DNA of 64,000 nucleotides from Buchnera aphidicola str. Bp (Baizongia pistaciae) (GCF_000007725.1 NC_004545.1:248001-312000), one strand, 5' to 3'; positions 28,925 to 39,863 are shown, counted from the first letter of the stretch. Program-made: numbers and translations. Notes: generated by a model not told the origin, from the letters alone.

Positions 28925-30712
28925 TTAATTGTTATTTAAAATTTTTAAAAATACTTCTTGAGGTATTGTTATATTTCCAATTTGTTTCATCCTTTTTTTT
29001 CCTATTTTTTGTTTTTTTAATAATTTTTTTTTGCGAGTAACATCACCTCCATAACATTTAGCTAATACATTTTTTCTTAATTGTTTAATGGTAGTACGAA
29101 CAATTACTTTGGTACCTATAACAGCTTGTATAATGATATCAAATTGATGTCTTGGAATTAAATTTTTCATTTTTTCAACTACATTTTTAGCTTGATTTAA
29201 TATCTTTGTTTTATGAACTATTGTAGATAAAGAATCTATTTTTTTATAATTTACTAAAATATCTAAACATTTTACATGAGCAACTTTATACAACTCAAAA
29301 TTATATTCTAATGAAGCGTATCCGCTAGATACAGATTTTAATTGATCAAAAAAGTTTAATACTACTTCTGACATAGGTATACTATAATCTAACAAAATTT
29401 GATTATTGTAATATGATATATCATTTTGTACACCTCGTCTTTGAGAACATAATAACAATGTGTTACCTAAATATTTTATAGGTAATAAAATTAAACATTT
29501 TGCAATTGGTTCTCTAATTTCTTTAATTTTTTGTAGTGTTGACAACTTATGTGGAGTATCTAGGTAATAATTAGTATTATCTATCATTATTATTTTATAA
29601 ATTACTGTAGGTGATGTAGCAATAATTTGAAGATTATATTCTCTTTCTAATCTAGCTTGAACAATTTCCATATGTAAAATTCCTAAAAAACCACATCGAA
29701 ATCCATGTCCTAGTGCTAGGGAATGTTCAGGTTCATAAAATAAGGAAGCATCATTTAAACTTAATTTTCCTAAAGCATCTCGAAAGAGAGAGAATTGGTT
29801 AGATTGAATAGTAAATAAACCTGCATAAATTTTAGGTTTAATTTTTTTAAAACCAGATAGTACTTTTTTTGCGCTGTTAGGATGTTGAGTAATAGTATCT
29901 CCAACAGGAGCACCAGTAATATTTCGTATACCGCATATAATCCAACCTACTTCCCCACATTTTAGGATATCTTTAAATATTGGCTTTGGAGTAAAAATTC
30001 CTATTTTTTCAATATTGTAAATTTTTTTAGTACTCATAATTTGAATTTTAGTTTTTTTTGTAAGATATCCATTTTTTACTCGTACTAAGGAAACTACTCC
30101 TAAATAACAATCGAACCAAGAATCTATAATTAGTGCTTGTAGTGGGTCATTTGGATTTCCTTTTGGGTATGGAATATTATGTGTAATTGTTTCTAGTAAA
30201 TTAGTAATACCTGTTCCAGTTTTTGCTGAACATAAGATAATATTATTAGTTGACAAACCTATAATATCTTCGATTTCTTTTTTAACACGTTGAGGATCAG
30301 CAGTAGGTAAATCGATTTTATTTAAAATAGGTATTACTTTTAAATTCATATCTAATGCGGTATGACAATTAGCTATAGTTTGTGCCTCTACTCCCTGTGT
30401 TGCGTCAATTATTAATAATGCTCCTTCACAAGCAGATAAAGATCGAGATACTTCATAAGAAAAATCTACATGTCCTGGTGTATCAATAAAGTTCATTTGA
30501 ATTATTTTATTACATTTAGATTTATATTCAATGGTAACACTTTGAGATTTAATAGTAATTCCTCTTTCTTTTTCTAAATCCATAGAATCTAATACTTGAG
30601 AATGCATTTCTCTTTTTGATAATCCTCCACATATTTGAATTAATCTATCAGAAATAGTAGACTTTCCATGATCAACATGTGCAATAATTGAAAAATTTCT
30701 AATTGTTTCCAT
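28925..30712 (-). CDS. lepA: elongation factor 4 (LepA)
   Basis: Ribosome-associated GTPase related to EF-G. It shows G1 [15 protein letters not shown]2 region [11 protein letters not shown]3 [13 protein letters not shown]4 NKIDLP and the LepA-specific C-terminal domain with [21 protein letters not shown] longer frame opens with a GTG at 30766, but I place the start at the ATG at 30712 ([18 protein letters not shown]). It aligns exactly with the E. coli start and gives 595 residues (599 in E. coli). lepB follows 35 bases downstream. Confidence 0.97.
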   Translation of the reverse strand: METIRNFSIIAHVDHGKSTISDRLIQICGGLSKREMHSQVLDSMDLEKERGITIKSQSVTIEYKSKCNKIIQMNFIDTPGHVDFSYEVSRSLSACEGALLIIDATQGVEAQTIANCHTALDMNLKVIPILNKIDLPTADPQRVKKEIEDIIGLSTNNIILCSAKTGTGITNLLETITHNIPYPKGNPNDPLQALIIDSWFDCYLGVVSLVRVKNGYLTKKTKIQIMSTKKIYNIEKIGIFTPKPIFKDILKCGEVGWIICGIRNITGAPVGDTITQHPNSAKKVLSGFKKIKPKIYAGLFTIQSNQFSLFRDALGKLSLNDASLFYEPEHSLALGHGFRCGFLGILHMEIVQARLEREYNLQIIATSPTVIYKIIMIDNTNYYLDTPHKLSTLQKIKEIREPIAKCLILLPIKYLGNTLLLCSQRRGVQNDISYYNNQILLDYSIPMSEVVLNFFDQLKSVSSGYASLEYNFELYKVAHVKCLDILVNYKKIDSLSTIVHKTKILNQAKNVVEKMKNLIPRHQFDIIIQAVIGTKVIVRTTIKQLRKNVLAKCYGGDVTRKKKLLKKQKIGKKRMKQIGNITIPQEVFLKILNNN

Positions 30713-31217
30713 ATATAAACAAGTGACCTCATATAAAAATAAGAAACTGTGTACATTATTTAACACATATATAGAAGCAGTGTTAATAGCAATTTTGTTA
30801 GAATAATTTAAAAAAATGTAGAAAAATTTTTTTTAATAAATGTTTTAAACATTGTTATTAATTTTAAACTTTATAATTGAAATTTCAAATGCTATATGTT
30901 GTATCGATTTTTAAAATTTTGTTTTAAAAATATTAGATGTTGAAAATAATGTTTTTTAATAATTATTTTATTTTTTATTTAATTAATATTATAATTATGT
31001 ATAAGCAAGTTAATAATTAAAATGAAATTAAATATAATTATATAGTATAATTATATGTATCAACACATATTCTAATTTTAGAACGTATATTATAATTTTG
31101 ATTTATATTATTAGTAATAGTTAAAATATGATTTATTTTTATTTAAAGGTTAATATAAATGATATTTAAAACATAATTAATGTAATATTGTTAAATATTA
31201 GCTAGTGTAACGAATAT
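30713..31217. other. divergent intergenic region lepA/mnmA
   Basis: About 505 bp, extremely AT-rich, between divergent genes. It contains small palindromes such as tataattatatagtataattata near 31031-31055. No coding signal or RNA gene was recognised. The promoters of lepA and mnmA must lie here. Confidence 0.45.
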
Positions 31218-32330
31218 ATGTACAAATTAAACAAAAAAGTAATTGTAGCTATGTCTGGTGGCGTTGATTCATCAGTAACTGCGTGGATTTTAAAAAAAAA
31301 AGGGTATCATGTTGAAGGATTATTCATGAAAAATTGGGAAGAACATAATAGCGATAGTGATATGCATTGTTCTTCTAAAAAAGATTTAAGTGATGCACAG
31401 GGTGTATGTAATCAATTAAATATTTTTTTACATAAAGTAAATTTTTCTTTTGAATACTGGGAAAATGTATTTCAAAAATTTTTATTCGAATATAAAATGG
31501 GCAGAACACCAAATCCAGATGTATTATGCAATAAAGAAATAAAGTTTAAAATTTTTTTTGAATATTCAATACAAGATTTACAAGCTCATTATATTGCTAC
31601 TGGACACTATGTACAAAAACGTATATTTAAAAATAAATATTTTTTGTTAAGAGGATTAGATGCTACTAAAGATCAAAGTTATTTTTTGTACACTATAAAC
31701 CAAAAAGTTTTAAAACAATGTTTATTCCCAATTGGGCATTTAACTAAATGTGAAGTTAGAAAAATTGCTAGAAGAATAAATTTAATTGTTGCTAAAAAAA
31801 AAGATTCGACAGGTATTTGTTTTATTAGTCCACAAAATATTAAAAAATTTTTAAATCATTATTTACCTCATAAATCTGGAAATATTATAACTACTTTAGG
31901 TCAAAAAATAGGACAACATTATGGGTTGATACATTATACTATAGGTCAACGAAGGGGATTAGGTATTGGGGGTATAAAAGGATTTAATAATATACCGTGG
32001 TATGTAGTTAGTAAAGATATTACCAATAATTCTTTAATAGTTTCTCAAGGAATGAATAATTTTTATCTAATGTCTATAGGATTAATAGCTAATGAGTTAC
32101 ATTGGATTAATGATATAAATATCCAAAATTCATTTTTTTGTACAGCAAAAATAAGATATCGTCACATAGACATTCCCTGTAAGATAGTCATGCATAAAAA
32201 AAAACAGATTAAAGTACTATTTGAACGCCCAGAATCTTCGGTTGCTCCTGGACAATCTGTTGTATTTTATTTGTCAGATTTATGTCTTGGAGGTGGAATT
32301 ATAAAAAAAAGATTACCTGTTTTAAAATAA
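31218..32330 (+). CDS. mnmA: tRNA-specific 2-thiouridylase MnmA
   Basis: Thiolates uridine 34 of tRNA-Lys, -Glu and -Gln, using sulfur relayed from IscS. The PP-loop is AMSGGVDSSVTAWIL near residue 11. The two catalytic cysteines appear in TPNPDVLCNKEIKF and KKDSTGICFIS, and GQRRGLGIGG marks the central domain. Length is 370 residues (368 in E. coli). It is followed by hflD and purB, the E. coli order. Confidence 0.97.
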   Translation: MYKLNKKVIVAMSGGVDSSVTAWILKKKGYHVEGLFMKNWEEHNSDSDMHCSSKKDLSDAQGVCNQLNIFLHKVNFSFEYWENVFQKFLFEYKMGRTPNPDVLCNKEIKFKIFFEYSIQDLQAHYIATGHYVQKRIFKNKYFLLRGLDATKDQSYFLYTINQKVLKQCLFPIGHLTKCEVRKIARRINLIVAKKKDSTGICFISPQNIKKFLNHYLPHKSGNIITTLGQKIGQHYGLIHYTIGQRRGLGIGGIKGFNNIPWYVVSKDITNNSLIVSQGMNNFYLMSIGLIANELHWINDINIQNSFFCTAKIRYRHIDIPCKIVMHKKKQIKVLFERPESSVAPGQSVVFYLSDLCLGGGIIKKRLPVLK

Positions 32331-32378
32331 TAATTTTACGTTTATCACAATTTTATATTTTTGGAGTACAAAATAGTT

Positions 32379-33032
32379 GTGGGTAAAAACTTTTATTCAA
32401 TTATGTTGTCTCTAGCTGGAATATGTCAATCTATTGTTTTAGTAAATCAATTGTCTGAAACAGGAGAATGTCATTCTAAATCATTTGAAATTTGTATTGA
32501 CAGTATGCTAAATCTTTATCCTACTACTGTATTATCAATATATGGAAATAAAGAGAAAAATTTAAAGTTAGGAATAACAACATTAATGTCTTTACTAAAT
32601 GTTAATGCTATTTTAAAATGTAAAAATTCTATAAAAATGATACGTTATATTTTTAATTTAATAACTTTAGAAAACAGATTAGAAAATAACATAAAGTATA
32701 AAAACATTTTATTTAAGGAATTGTCTATATTAATTCAACAGCATAAAAATAGAGTATATACATATGATTTGTTAGCTGATAGATTAGCACAAATATATTT
32801 AGATACAGTGAGCAAATTAGGCTTTCGTATTCAAGTTTCTGGGTCAAAAAAAGTATTACATAATATAGTTATTCAAAATAAAATTAGGTGTATTTTGTTA
32901 TCTGGAATTCGAGCAACAATGTTATGGAAACAAATTGGAGGACGTCGTTATCAATTTGTTTTTTATAGAAACAGCATTTTTCACTACGCTGATATGATAT
33001 TAAAAAAAATAAATGATACGAAATATTCGTAA
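32379..33032 (+). CDS. hflD: HflD (YcfC) membrane-associated protein
   Basis: E. coli HflD is a peripheral membrane protein that modulates lambda CII stability; its cellular role is otherwise unclear. The start I prefer is GTG at 32379. The product then begins MGKNFYSIMLSLAGICQS, collinear with E. coli (MAKNYYDITLALAGICQS), and the ggag at 32363-32366 acts as Shine-Dalgarno. The longer frame from TTG 32361 would waste that site. The C-terminal half keeps ILLSGIRATMLWKQIGGRR. The product is 217 residues (213 in E. coli). It is conserved between mnmA and purB. Confidence 0.93.
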   Translation: MGKNFYSIMLSLAGICQSIVLVNQLSETGECHSKSFEICIDSMLNLYPTTVLSIYGNKEKNLKLGITTLMSLLNVNAILKCKNSIKMIRYIFNLITLENRLENNIKYKNILFKELSILIQQHKNRVYTYDLLADRLAQIYLDTVSKLGFRIQVSGSKKVLHNIVIQNKIRCILLSGIRATMLWKQIGGRRYQFVFYRNSIFHYADMILKKINDTKYS

Positions 33033-33073
33033 ACATATGTTTGGTAATATATTATTATATTTAGAGGTTTTTG

Positions 33074-34456
33074 ATGATTGCATCTCCATTATTTGCCATT
33101 TCTCCAATAGATGGGCGCTATAGTAGTAAAGTAATTAAATTGCGTAATATTTTTAGCGAATATGCTTTTTTAAAGTTTAGAGTAACAATTGAATTACTTT
33201 GGTTAAAAAAAATATCTTTATTACAGGAATTTAAAATAGTTTATAATAAAGATGTTTTAAATTGTTTAGATAGAATTATTGATAATTTTAGTAAAAAAGA
33301 TGCGTTAGAAATAAAAATTTTAGAAAAAAAAACTAATCATGACGTTAAATCAATAGAATATTTTTTGCAAAAAAAAATTTTTAAATGTTTAGGCAATCAT
33401 GATATTTTAGGACTAGTACATTTTGGTTGTACTTCAGAAGATATTAACAATTTGGCTTATGCTCTAATGCTAAAAGTGTCTCGACGAGATATAATTCTAC
33501 CTTTATGGAATAAAATTATATTTGAAATAAAAAAAATAGCATTATTACATCATAATGTACCTATGTTATCTCGGACTCATGGTCAACCGGCCACTCCTTC
33601 AACTATTGGAAAAGAATTAATTAATTTTGCCTATAGATTAGAACGTCAGTTAAAGCAGTTTAAGAATATAGAAATTTTAGGAAAAATAAATGGTTCAACT
33701 GGAAATTACAATGCACTTCATTTTTCTCATTCTAGTGTGGATTGGCATAAAATTAGTCAAGAATTTGTGACTTCACTTGGATTGTTTTGGAACCCATATA
33801 CTACTCAAATAGAACCTCATGATTTTATTTCAGAATTTTTTAGTTGTTTAGCACGAGTTAATACTATTTTAATTAATTTCAATAGAGATATTTGGGGATA
33901 TATTTCATTACAATATTTTAATCAAACACCCAAATTAGACGAGATTGGATCTTCTGTCATGCCACATAAAATTAATCCAATTGATTTTGAAAACTCTGAA
34001 GGTAATTTAGGGTTGTCAAATGCGATAATTAGTCATTTAATAGAAAAATTGCCAATTTCTCGTTGGCAAAGAGACTTAAGTGATTCTACAGTTCTTAGGA
34101 ATGTTGGTACGGTAATAGCTTACTCTATAATTGCTTATGATTCAATTATTTTAGGATTAAAAAAATTAAAAGTAAACACTTCTAGATTGTTGCAAGACTT
34201 AAATCATCATTGGGAAATACTAGCAGAACCTATTCAAACCGTAATGAGAAAATATGGAATTAATGATACTTATAATGAATTAAAAAACATAACTAGAGGA
34301 AAACGAGTAACTTCTGATATTATTTTAAAATATGTCAATAGTTTGAAAATTCCTAGGAATGAAAAGGAAAAATTACTTCAATTAACTCCAGAAAACTATT
34401 TAGGTTTATCCTCTAAATTAGTTAAAATTTTTAATAATTCTTCAGAACTTAAATAA
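33074..34456 (+). CDS. purB: adenylosuccinate lyase
   Basis: Cleaves SAICAR in purine synthesis and adenylosuccinate in AMP formation. It is a fumarase/aspartase superfamily member of 460 residues (456 in E. coli). Signature segments are SPIDGRYSSKV, TNHDVKSIEYFL, GCTSEDINNLAYALML, SRTHGQPATPSTIGKEL, and the mobile catalytic loop GSSVMPHKINPIDFENSEG. Start is the ATG at 33074 just after a TTG; agagg at 33063-33067 is a good Shine-Dalgarno. Confidence 0.97.
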   Translation: MIASPLFAISPIDGRYSSKVIKLRNIFSEYAFLKFRVTIELLWLKKISLLQEFKIVYNKDVLNCLDRIIDNFSKKDALEIKILEKKTNHDVKSIEYFLQKKIFKCLGNHDILGLVHFGCTSEDINNLAYALMLKVSRRDIILPLWNKIIFEIKKIALLHHNVPMLSRTHGQPATPSTIGKELINFAYRLERQLKQFKNIEILGKINGSTGNYNALHFSHSSVDWHKISQEFVTSLGLFWNPYTTQIEPHDFISEFFSCLARVNTILINFNRDIWGYISLQYFNQTPKLDEIGSSVMPHKINPIDFENSEGNLGLSNAIISHLIEKLPISRWQRDLSDSTVLRNVGTVIAYSIIAYDSIILGLKKLKVNTSRLLQDLNHHWEILAEPIQTVMRKYGINDTYNELKNITRGKRVTSDIILKYVNSLKIPRNEKEKLLQLTPENYLGLSSKLVKIFNNSSELK

Positions 34457-34567
34457 TTATTACAAAGTTTCTAAAAATGACCTTAAACATTATAATTATA
34501 TTTAAAATATATTTTTAAATAATAATTTAATTAAATCAGTTCTTTATTTATAAAATATATTTAAAAT

Positions 34568-35206
34568 ATGAAAAAAGTAATATTATTCACATATGTAATT
34601 ATTTTTTTAGTATTCCTGTCTGGATATAGTGTTGTAACTAAAAATATAGTCCATAATATTAAAAATAATTACAAAAATAATGTTTGTTCAATGAAAGTTA
34701 TGCATTTATGGTTTAAAATTATAAATTTATTTTCGAAAAAGTATAATGTTGATAAGAAATTGATTACAGCTATTATTTGCGTAGAGTCTTCTGGAAATAC
34801 GCATGCAGTTAGTATTTCTAAAGCTATTGGATTAATGCAAATTAAACCTTTTAGTGCAGGCCGTGAAGTATATCGTTTTAGAGGTTTATTAAATCAACCA
34901 TCTGATGTTGATTTATATGATCCAAAAATTAATATTGATATAGGAACTTCATATATAAATATTTTGCGAAATAAAATTTTATCAGGTATTAAAAACTCAG
35001 AAATACTACTTTATGCAACAATTATATCTTATGCTCATGGTGCTAGTAAATTATTAAAGAGTTTTTCTTATAATAAGACATTAGCAATAAAAAAAATTAA
35101 TAAAATGAAAATAAAGGAATTTTTAGATTATATTCATAATAAATATTCTGAAAAAAAAGCTTGGGATTATCTTAGTAAAGTAATGTACGTATATCATCTG
35201 GTATAA
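34568..35206 (+). CDS. emtA: membrane-associated lytic murein transglycosylase E, lipobox lost
   Basis: Endo-type lytic transglycosylase (EmtA/MltE), which cuts glycan strands of peptidoglycan. The goose-lysozyme-like domain has the catalytic Glu73 in AIICVESSGNTHAVSISKAIGLMQIKP and later DIGTSYINIL and SYAHGASKLLK. The N-terminal hydrophobic segment ends LVFLSGYS. The lipobox cysteine of E. coli (LLAGCS) is replaced by Tyr20, so lipidation and outer-membrane anchoring are not possible. It may stay as a signal-anchored or secreted protein. Length is 212 residues, close to E. coli (203). Confidence 0.9.
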   Translation: MKKVILFTYVIIFLVFLSGYSVVTKNIVHNIKNNYKNNVCSMKVMHLWFKIINLFSKKYNVDKKLITAIICVESSGNTHAVSISKAIGLMQIKPFSAGREVYRFRGLLNQPSDVDLYDPKINIDIGTSYINILRNKILSGIKNSEILLYATIISYAHGASKLLKSFSYNKTLAIKKINKMKIKEFLDYIHNKYSEKKAWDYLSKVMYVYHLV

Positions 35207-35300
35207 CTTCTTTCAAAGAATATATTTTGCTACTTATAATACGACAATTTTATTAAGTATGTTTACGTATTTATATATGAATTATTTCATAGGATCTTTT

Positions 35301-36083
35301 ATGGGCTTTTTAGAAGAAAAAAAAATTTTAGTAACAGGGATATCAAACAAATATTCAATTGCTTTTGGAATTGCTAAAGCATTGCATAAACAAAATGCTA
35401 CGTTAGCATTTTCTTATCATACTGATAGATTAAAGAATAAAGTGTATGAATTAGCTAAAGAGTTAGGAGTTAAAATTGTTATTCCATGTGATGTATCAGA
35501 TGATAATAGTATTAAAAGATTATTTTTTAATATATCAAAGAAATGGATAACTTTTGATGGATTTATTCATTCAATAGCGTTTGCTCCAAAAAATCAGCTT
35601 TCTGGAGATTATGTAAGTAGTATTACTAGGTTAGATTTTTCTAATGTTTTAGATGTTAGTTCCTATAGTTTTGTTGGAATGGCTAAAGCATGTCGATCAA
35701 TATTAAAAAAAGGATCATCATTATTAACATTGAGTTACATAGGTTCTAAAAAAGTGGTACCAAATTATAATGTCATGGGAATTGCTAAAGCATCATTAGA
35801 ATCTAATGTGAGATATATGGCTAGTTGCATGGGGTTAAATGGTATTCGTGTAAACGCTATATCTTCTTCACCTATTAAGACATTGTCATCATATCATATT
35901 AAAAATTTTAAGAAAATTTTAAATCATACTACTTCTCGTTCGCTAAATAATAATTTAACTACTGTTGAAGATGTAGGAAATACAGCTGCGTTTTTATGTT
36001 CTGATTTATCTAAGGGTATTACTGGACAAATAATTTATGTAGATGGGGGTTTTAACATTACTGCTATGAGTAATTCAGAATAA
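35301..36083 (+). CDS. fabI: enoyl-ACP reductase (NADH)
   Basis: Last reduction of the fatty acid elongation cycle. It is a short-chain dehydrogenase fold protein of 260 residues (262 in E. coli). The NAD-binding start is ILVTGISNKYSIAFGIAKAL. The catalytic Tyr and Lys are in NYNVMGIAKASLESNVRYMA with the preceding LSYIG, and the C-terminus has ITGQIIYVDGGFNI. The ATG at 35301 (MGFLEEKKILVTG) is preferred over an upstream start at 35259 because it matches E. coli exactly and follows an aggat Shine-Dalgarno at 35291. Confidence 0.96.
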   Translation: MGFLEEKKILVTGISNKYSIAFGIAKALHKQNATLAFSYHTDRLKNKVYELAKELGVKIVIPCDVSDDNSIKRLFFNISKKWITFDGFIHSIAFAPKNQLSGDYVSSITRLDFSNVLDVSSYSFVGMAKACRSILKKGSSLLTLSYIGSKKVVPNYNVMGIAKASLESNVRYMASCMGLNGIRVNAISSSPIKTLSSYHIKNFKKILNHTTSRSLNNNLTTVEDVGNTAAFLCSDLSKGITGQIIYVDGGFNITAMSNSE

Positions 36084-36190
36084 TGTTATAGTTAGTAATA
36101 TTCATTTTTGGTAACGTAAAAAATATTTATCTAGTTTTACAGAATGATTTATATTTTTCGTGTGTTTATTTTAAAATAGGTTTTATAATT

Positions 36191-38131
36191 ATGTTACGGA
36201 ATCATCCATTGTTATCGAAATTAAAAAGAAAATTAAATTCTAATATACCAAGAGTTGAAGGAATAGTAAAAAGTACAGAGAAAGGATTTGGATTTTTGGA
36301 AATAGATTCAAAAACTAGTTATTTTATCCCATTTAAAAATATGAAAAAAGTAATGCATGGTGATAGAATTACTGCATTATTAAAGATAGATAATTCTCGA
36401 GAAATAGCAGAACCTGAAAAGTTAATTGAACCATTTTTAACCAGGTTTATTGGAACAATTCAAGTAAACAAATCTATAATATCGATTATACCTGATCATC
36501 CATTTTTTAAAGAAAAAATTGTTTGTTCTGTTTCTTGCATATTACCGAAATGTGTAAAAACGGGGGATTGGGCAGTAGCTGTATTAATGCAACATAAATT
36601 AATTCAAGGTCATTATAAATTTTTGGCTAAATTAGTAAAATATATTATAAAAAAAGATGATGTTTTAGTTCCTTGGTTAGTAACTTTATCACGTTATCAA
36701 TTAGAATCTGATTGTTTTAAATTAAATTCTAGTTCAATAATTTTTGATAATTCTTTGAAAAGAGAAGATCTTACACATTTAGATTTTATTACAATAGATA
36801 ATTCTTCTACTAAGGACATTGATGACGCATTATATGTTGAAAAACAATCTTTAGGAGCTTTTAATTTAATAGTTGCTATTTCTGATCCTACTTCATACAT
36901 CCCTTTTGGAAGTTCGTTAGATAATTTTGCATTAAAAAGAAGTTTTACTAATTATTTACCCGGATTTACTATTCCTATGTTACCTTCAGAGTTGTCTGAA
37001 AATAAATGTTCATTAAAAGTAAATAAATCTCGCCCAGTGATTGCATGTAAAATTAGGATAGATAGCGATGGTTGTATATTACACAATTATAGTTATTTTT
37101 TTTTAGCATGGATTAAATCTAAAGCGACATTAGTGTATGAGTGTGTGTCAGATTGGTTAGAACATAAAGGAAAATGGGTTCCAGAATGTAGTAATATTGC
37201 AAATCAGTTATTTATGTTAAATAGTATATATAATATAAGACGTAATTGGAGAAAAAATTATGCTGTATTATTTAAAGAACACCCAGAATATAATTTTAAA
37301 TTATCTAGTAATTTTCAAGTTTTAAATGTTTTTATGGAAATGAGACGAACAGCGCATAAAATTGTGGAAGAAGCTATGATTGCAGCTAATATATGTGCAG
37401 CAAAAGTTTTATCAGAAAAGTTAGGATTTGGAATATATAATGTGCATATTGGTTTTGATGCTTCTAATTCTGAAAATGTAGTTAGATTGTTATCTAAATA
37501 TGGTTTTAATTTTTGTAAAGATGAAATACGAACATTAAAAGGGTTTTGTAAGCTTAGACGTATTTTAAATAAGCATTCGTATAAATATTTAGATAATAGA
37601 ATTAAAAAATATCAATCGTTTGGAGAACTTCAATTTTTTCCTGGTCCACATTTTGCATTAGGTTTGGATGCTTATGCTACATGGACTTCACCTATTAGAA
37701 AATATAGTGATATGGTTAATCATAGACTATTAAAATCTATTATTACACATACTCATGTAATTAAACCAAGTTGTGATATTTTGTTAAAAATAAACGATCG
37801 CAGAAAACGCTTAAAAATGGCAGAACGAGATTTAGAAGATTGGTTATATTCAAAATTTTTTTCTTCGATAGAATATACTAAAAATAGTTTTAACGCAGAA
37901 ATAATTGATGTATTTCGTTCTGGAATCAGAGTGCGATCATTAAAAAACGGTGCAAACATTTTTATTCCATCGTCATTTTTGCATAATATTCGAAATGAAT
38001 TGTTATGTCATCAAGATCAAGGGATAGTCTATATTAATGATAAAAAAATGTATAGTGTGTCTGATATAATACAAGTAAAATTAATAAATATACGTACACA
38101 AACTAGAAACTTGATAGGAAAACCTGTTTAA
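36191..38131 (+). CDS. rnb: exoribonuclease II
   Basis: Processive 3-prime to 5-prime exoribonuclease in mRNA decay. Two cold-shock domains at the N-terminus (GIVKSTEKGFGFLEIDSK) are followed by the RNB catalytic domain with the metal aspartates in FITIDNSSTKDIDDALY. EEAMIAANICAAKVL and TWTSPIRKYSDMVNHRLL come next, and then a C-terminal S1 domain. The length of 646 residues matches E. coli (644). The order fabI-rnb is that of E. coli. Confidence 0.97.
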   Translation: MLRNHPLLSKLKRKLNSNIPRVEGIVKSTEKGFGFLEIDSKTSYFIPFKNMKKVMHGDRITALLKIDNSREIAEPEKLIEPFLTRFIGTIQVNKSIISIIPDHPFFKEKIVCSVSCILPKCVKTGDWAVAVLMQHKLIQGHYKFLAKLVKYIIKKDDVLVPWLVTLSRYQLESDCFKLNSSSIIFDNSLKREDLTHLDFITIDNSSTKDIDDALYVEKQSLGAFNLIVAISDPTSYIPFGSSLDNFALKRSFTNYLPGFTIPMLPSELSENKCSLKVNKSRPVIACKIRIDSDGCILHNYSYFFLAWIKSKATLVYECVSDWLEHKGKWVPECSNIANQLFMLNSIYNIRRNWRKNYAVLFKEHPEYNFKLSSNFQVLNVFMEMRRTAHKIVEEAMIAANICAAKVLSEKLGFGIYNVHIGFDASNSENVVRLLSKYGFNFCKDEIRTLKGFCKLRRILNKHSYKYLDNRIKKYQSFGELQFFPGPHFALGLDAYATWTSPIRKYSDMVNHRLLKSIITHTHVIKPSCDILLKINDRRKRLKMAERDLEDWLYSKFFSSIEYTKNSFNAEIIDVFRSGIRVRSLKNGANIFIPSSFLHNIRNELLCHQDQGIVYINDKKMYSVSDIIQVKLINIRTQTRNLIGKPV

Positions 38132-38403
38132 AAACTATTTAGATTGTATGAACTTGTATTTTTAGAAATTTTTATATTTATAAAACATCAAAATTATGTA
38201 TTCCTATATAAATTAGAGCATAAAAATTTTTAAAGTATAAACTTCTAATTAATTCCATTACATGTAGTAACTTTTATATGAAAATTTAGTATATATTTTT
38301 ATACTATATCGTATATATTTATAAGTTAGATTCTAATATTTATGTTATTCTTCTCGTTTTCGTTTTATGTTATTTTTAATCATAATTTTGGAGCGAAATA
38401 TAT

Positions 38404-39051
38404 ATGAATGTTGAAATGTTTGATTTTTCAATTTACATTAGTTTCTTTTTCAGTTTGTTTGCTTTGGTAAATCCCATTGGTATGATTCCTATTTTCACTA
38501 GTATGACGAATCATCAATCTATAGTAGAAAGAAATAAAACTAATTTAATAGCTAATTTTTCAGTAGCTATTATTTTATCTATATCATTAATATTTGGTAG
38601 TTTTATTTTAAATTTATTCGGAATTTCAATAAATTCTTTTAGAATTTCTGGTGGGATATTAGTAATGATAATTGCAATATCTATGATTAACGGAAATTTT
38701 ATTAATAATATAAATAATCAAAAAAATGGAAAGTTAGATAAAGATATTGCTAGAAACATTTCTATTGTTCCTTTGGCTATGCCTCTAATAGCAGGTCCGG
38801 GAGCTATTAGTTCTACAATCGTATGGAGTACGCACTATTCAAGTGTAGAAAATATTTTTGGATGTATGGTAACTATCATGTTATTTTCATGTTTTTGTTG
38901 GACATTATTTAAAGTGTCTCCGATTATAGTTGATATTTTAGGTCGCACTGGAATTAATATTATGACACGAATTATGGGTTTATTATTGATGTCTTTAGGT
39001 ATAGAATTTATTTTAGCTGGTTTAAAAGCTTCATGTTCTAATTATTTTTAA
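38404..39051 (+). CDS. ychE: MarC/YchE family inner-membrane protein
   Basis: Integral membrane protein of 215 residues with six hydrophobic segments. It aligns with E. coli YchE over the full length: FALVNPIGMIPIFTSM, FGISINSFRISGGILVMIIA, PLAMPLIAGPGAISSTIVW and TGINIMTRIMGLLLMSLGIE. The family was once called multiple antibiotic resistance proteins, but no transport substrate is established. A Shine-Dalgarno-like ggagcg lies about 10 bases upstream of the start. Confidence 0.93.
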   Translation: MNVEMFDFSIYISFFFSLFALVNPIGMIPIFTSMTNHQSIVERNKTNLIANFSVAIILSISLIFGSFILNLFGISINSFRISGGILVMIIAISMINGNFINNINNQKNGKLDKDIARNISIVPLAMPLIAGPGAISSTIVWSTHYSSVENIFGCMVTIMLFSCFCWTLFKVSPIIVDILGRTGINIMTRIMGLLLMSLGIEFILAGLKASCSNYF

Positions 39052-39194
39052 ATATCTTTAATTTAATAATTAGCTATATTATGTGGTTTTTTAATTATAC
39101 CTTATCAAAAGTAATTTTGTTTGAAATTAAAATATTTATTATTTCGTATTTTTATATTTTCAATTAAATTTACAAATATTAATGAGATAATATT

Positions 39195-39806
39195 ATGTAC
39201 AAAAAAAATATAAAAATACGTAACTTAGGTTTGCGAAGAATTCAAGATGTATGTTCTTCTATGAACGATTTTACTATAACAAGAAAAATTTCGACACCTG
39301 ATGAAATATGGTTGGTACAACATTATCCTGTGTTTACTATAGGAGTCAGTGGAACAAAACATGATGTATTAGTCTCTAATAATATACCAATTATATTTAG
39401 CAATAGAGGCGGAAAAATAACATATCATGCTCCAGGACAGCTAATTATATATGTACTTATTAATTTATTTCGCAGAAAATTGACAGTTAGAAGATTAATT
39501 TTATTAATGCAAAATATTATAATTTCTACTTTAAAATCTTTCTCTATTGATTCATATATATTAAATAATTTTCCTGGCGTTTACGTTAATAATAAAAAAA
39601 TATGTTCTTTAGGTCTTCGTATACGAAATGGTTGTTCTTTTCATGGTATGGCATTAAATATAAATATGGATTTATTACCCTTTGAATATATTAATCCTTG
39701 CGGTAATAGTTTTAAAATGACACAAGTGATTGATATTAAACCAAATTTATGTTTTAAGATAATTAAATTAATGTTAATGCATAAGATTCGAGAAATATTT
39801 TCATGA
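39195..39806 (+). CDS. lipB: octanoyl-[ACP]:protein N-octanoyltransferase
   Basis: Moves octanoate from ACP to the lipoyl domains of 2-oxoacid dehydrogenases, the first step of lipoate synthesis. At 203 residues it keeps LVQHYPVFTIGVSG, the substrate pocket RGGKITYHAPGQLIIYVL, and the catalytic Lys and Cys in KKICSLGLRIRNGCSFHGMALN. It is followed by lipA, the next step, after about 130 bp. Its octanoyl-ACP substrate implies at least limited fatty acid synthesis, in line with fabZ, fabI and acpS here. Confidence 0.96.
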   Translation: MYKKNIKIRNLGLRRIQDVCSSMNDFTITRKISTPDEIWLVQHYPVFTIGVSGTKHDVLVSNNIPIIFSNRGGKITYHAPGQLIIYVLINLFRRKLTVRRLILLMQNIIISTLKSFSIDSYILNNFPGVYVNNKKICSLGLRIRNGCSFHGMALNINMDLLPFEYINPCGNSFKMTQVIDIKPNLCFKIIKLMLMHKIREIFS

Positions 39807-39863
39807 ATTTATCTTTAATAAAAAATACTTCATTTAAATTATTAATTTTTAAAACATATGGAT

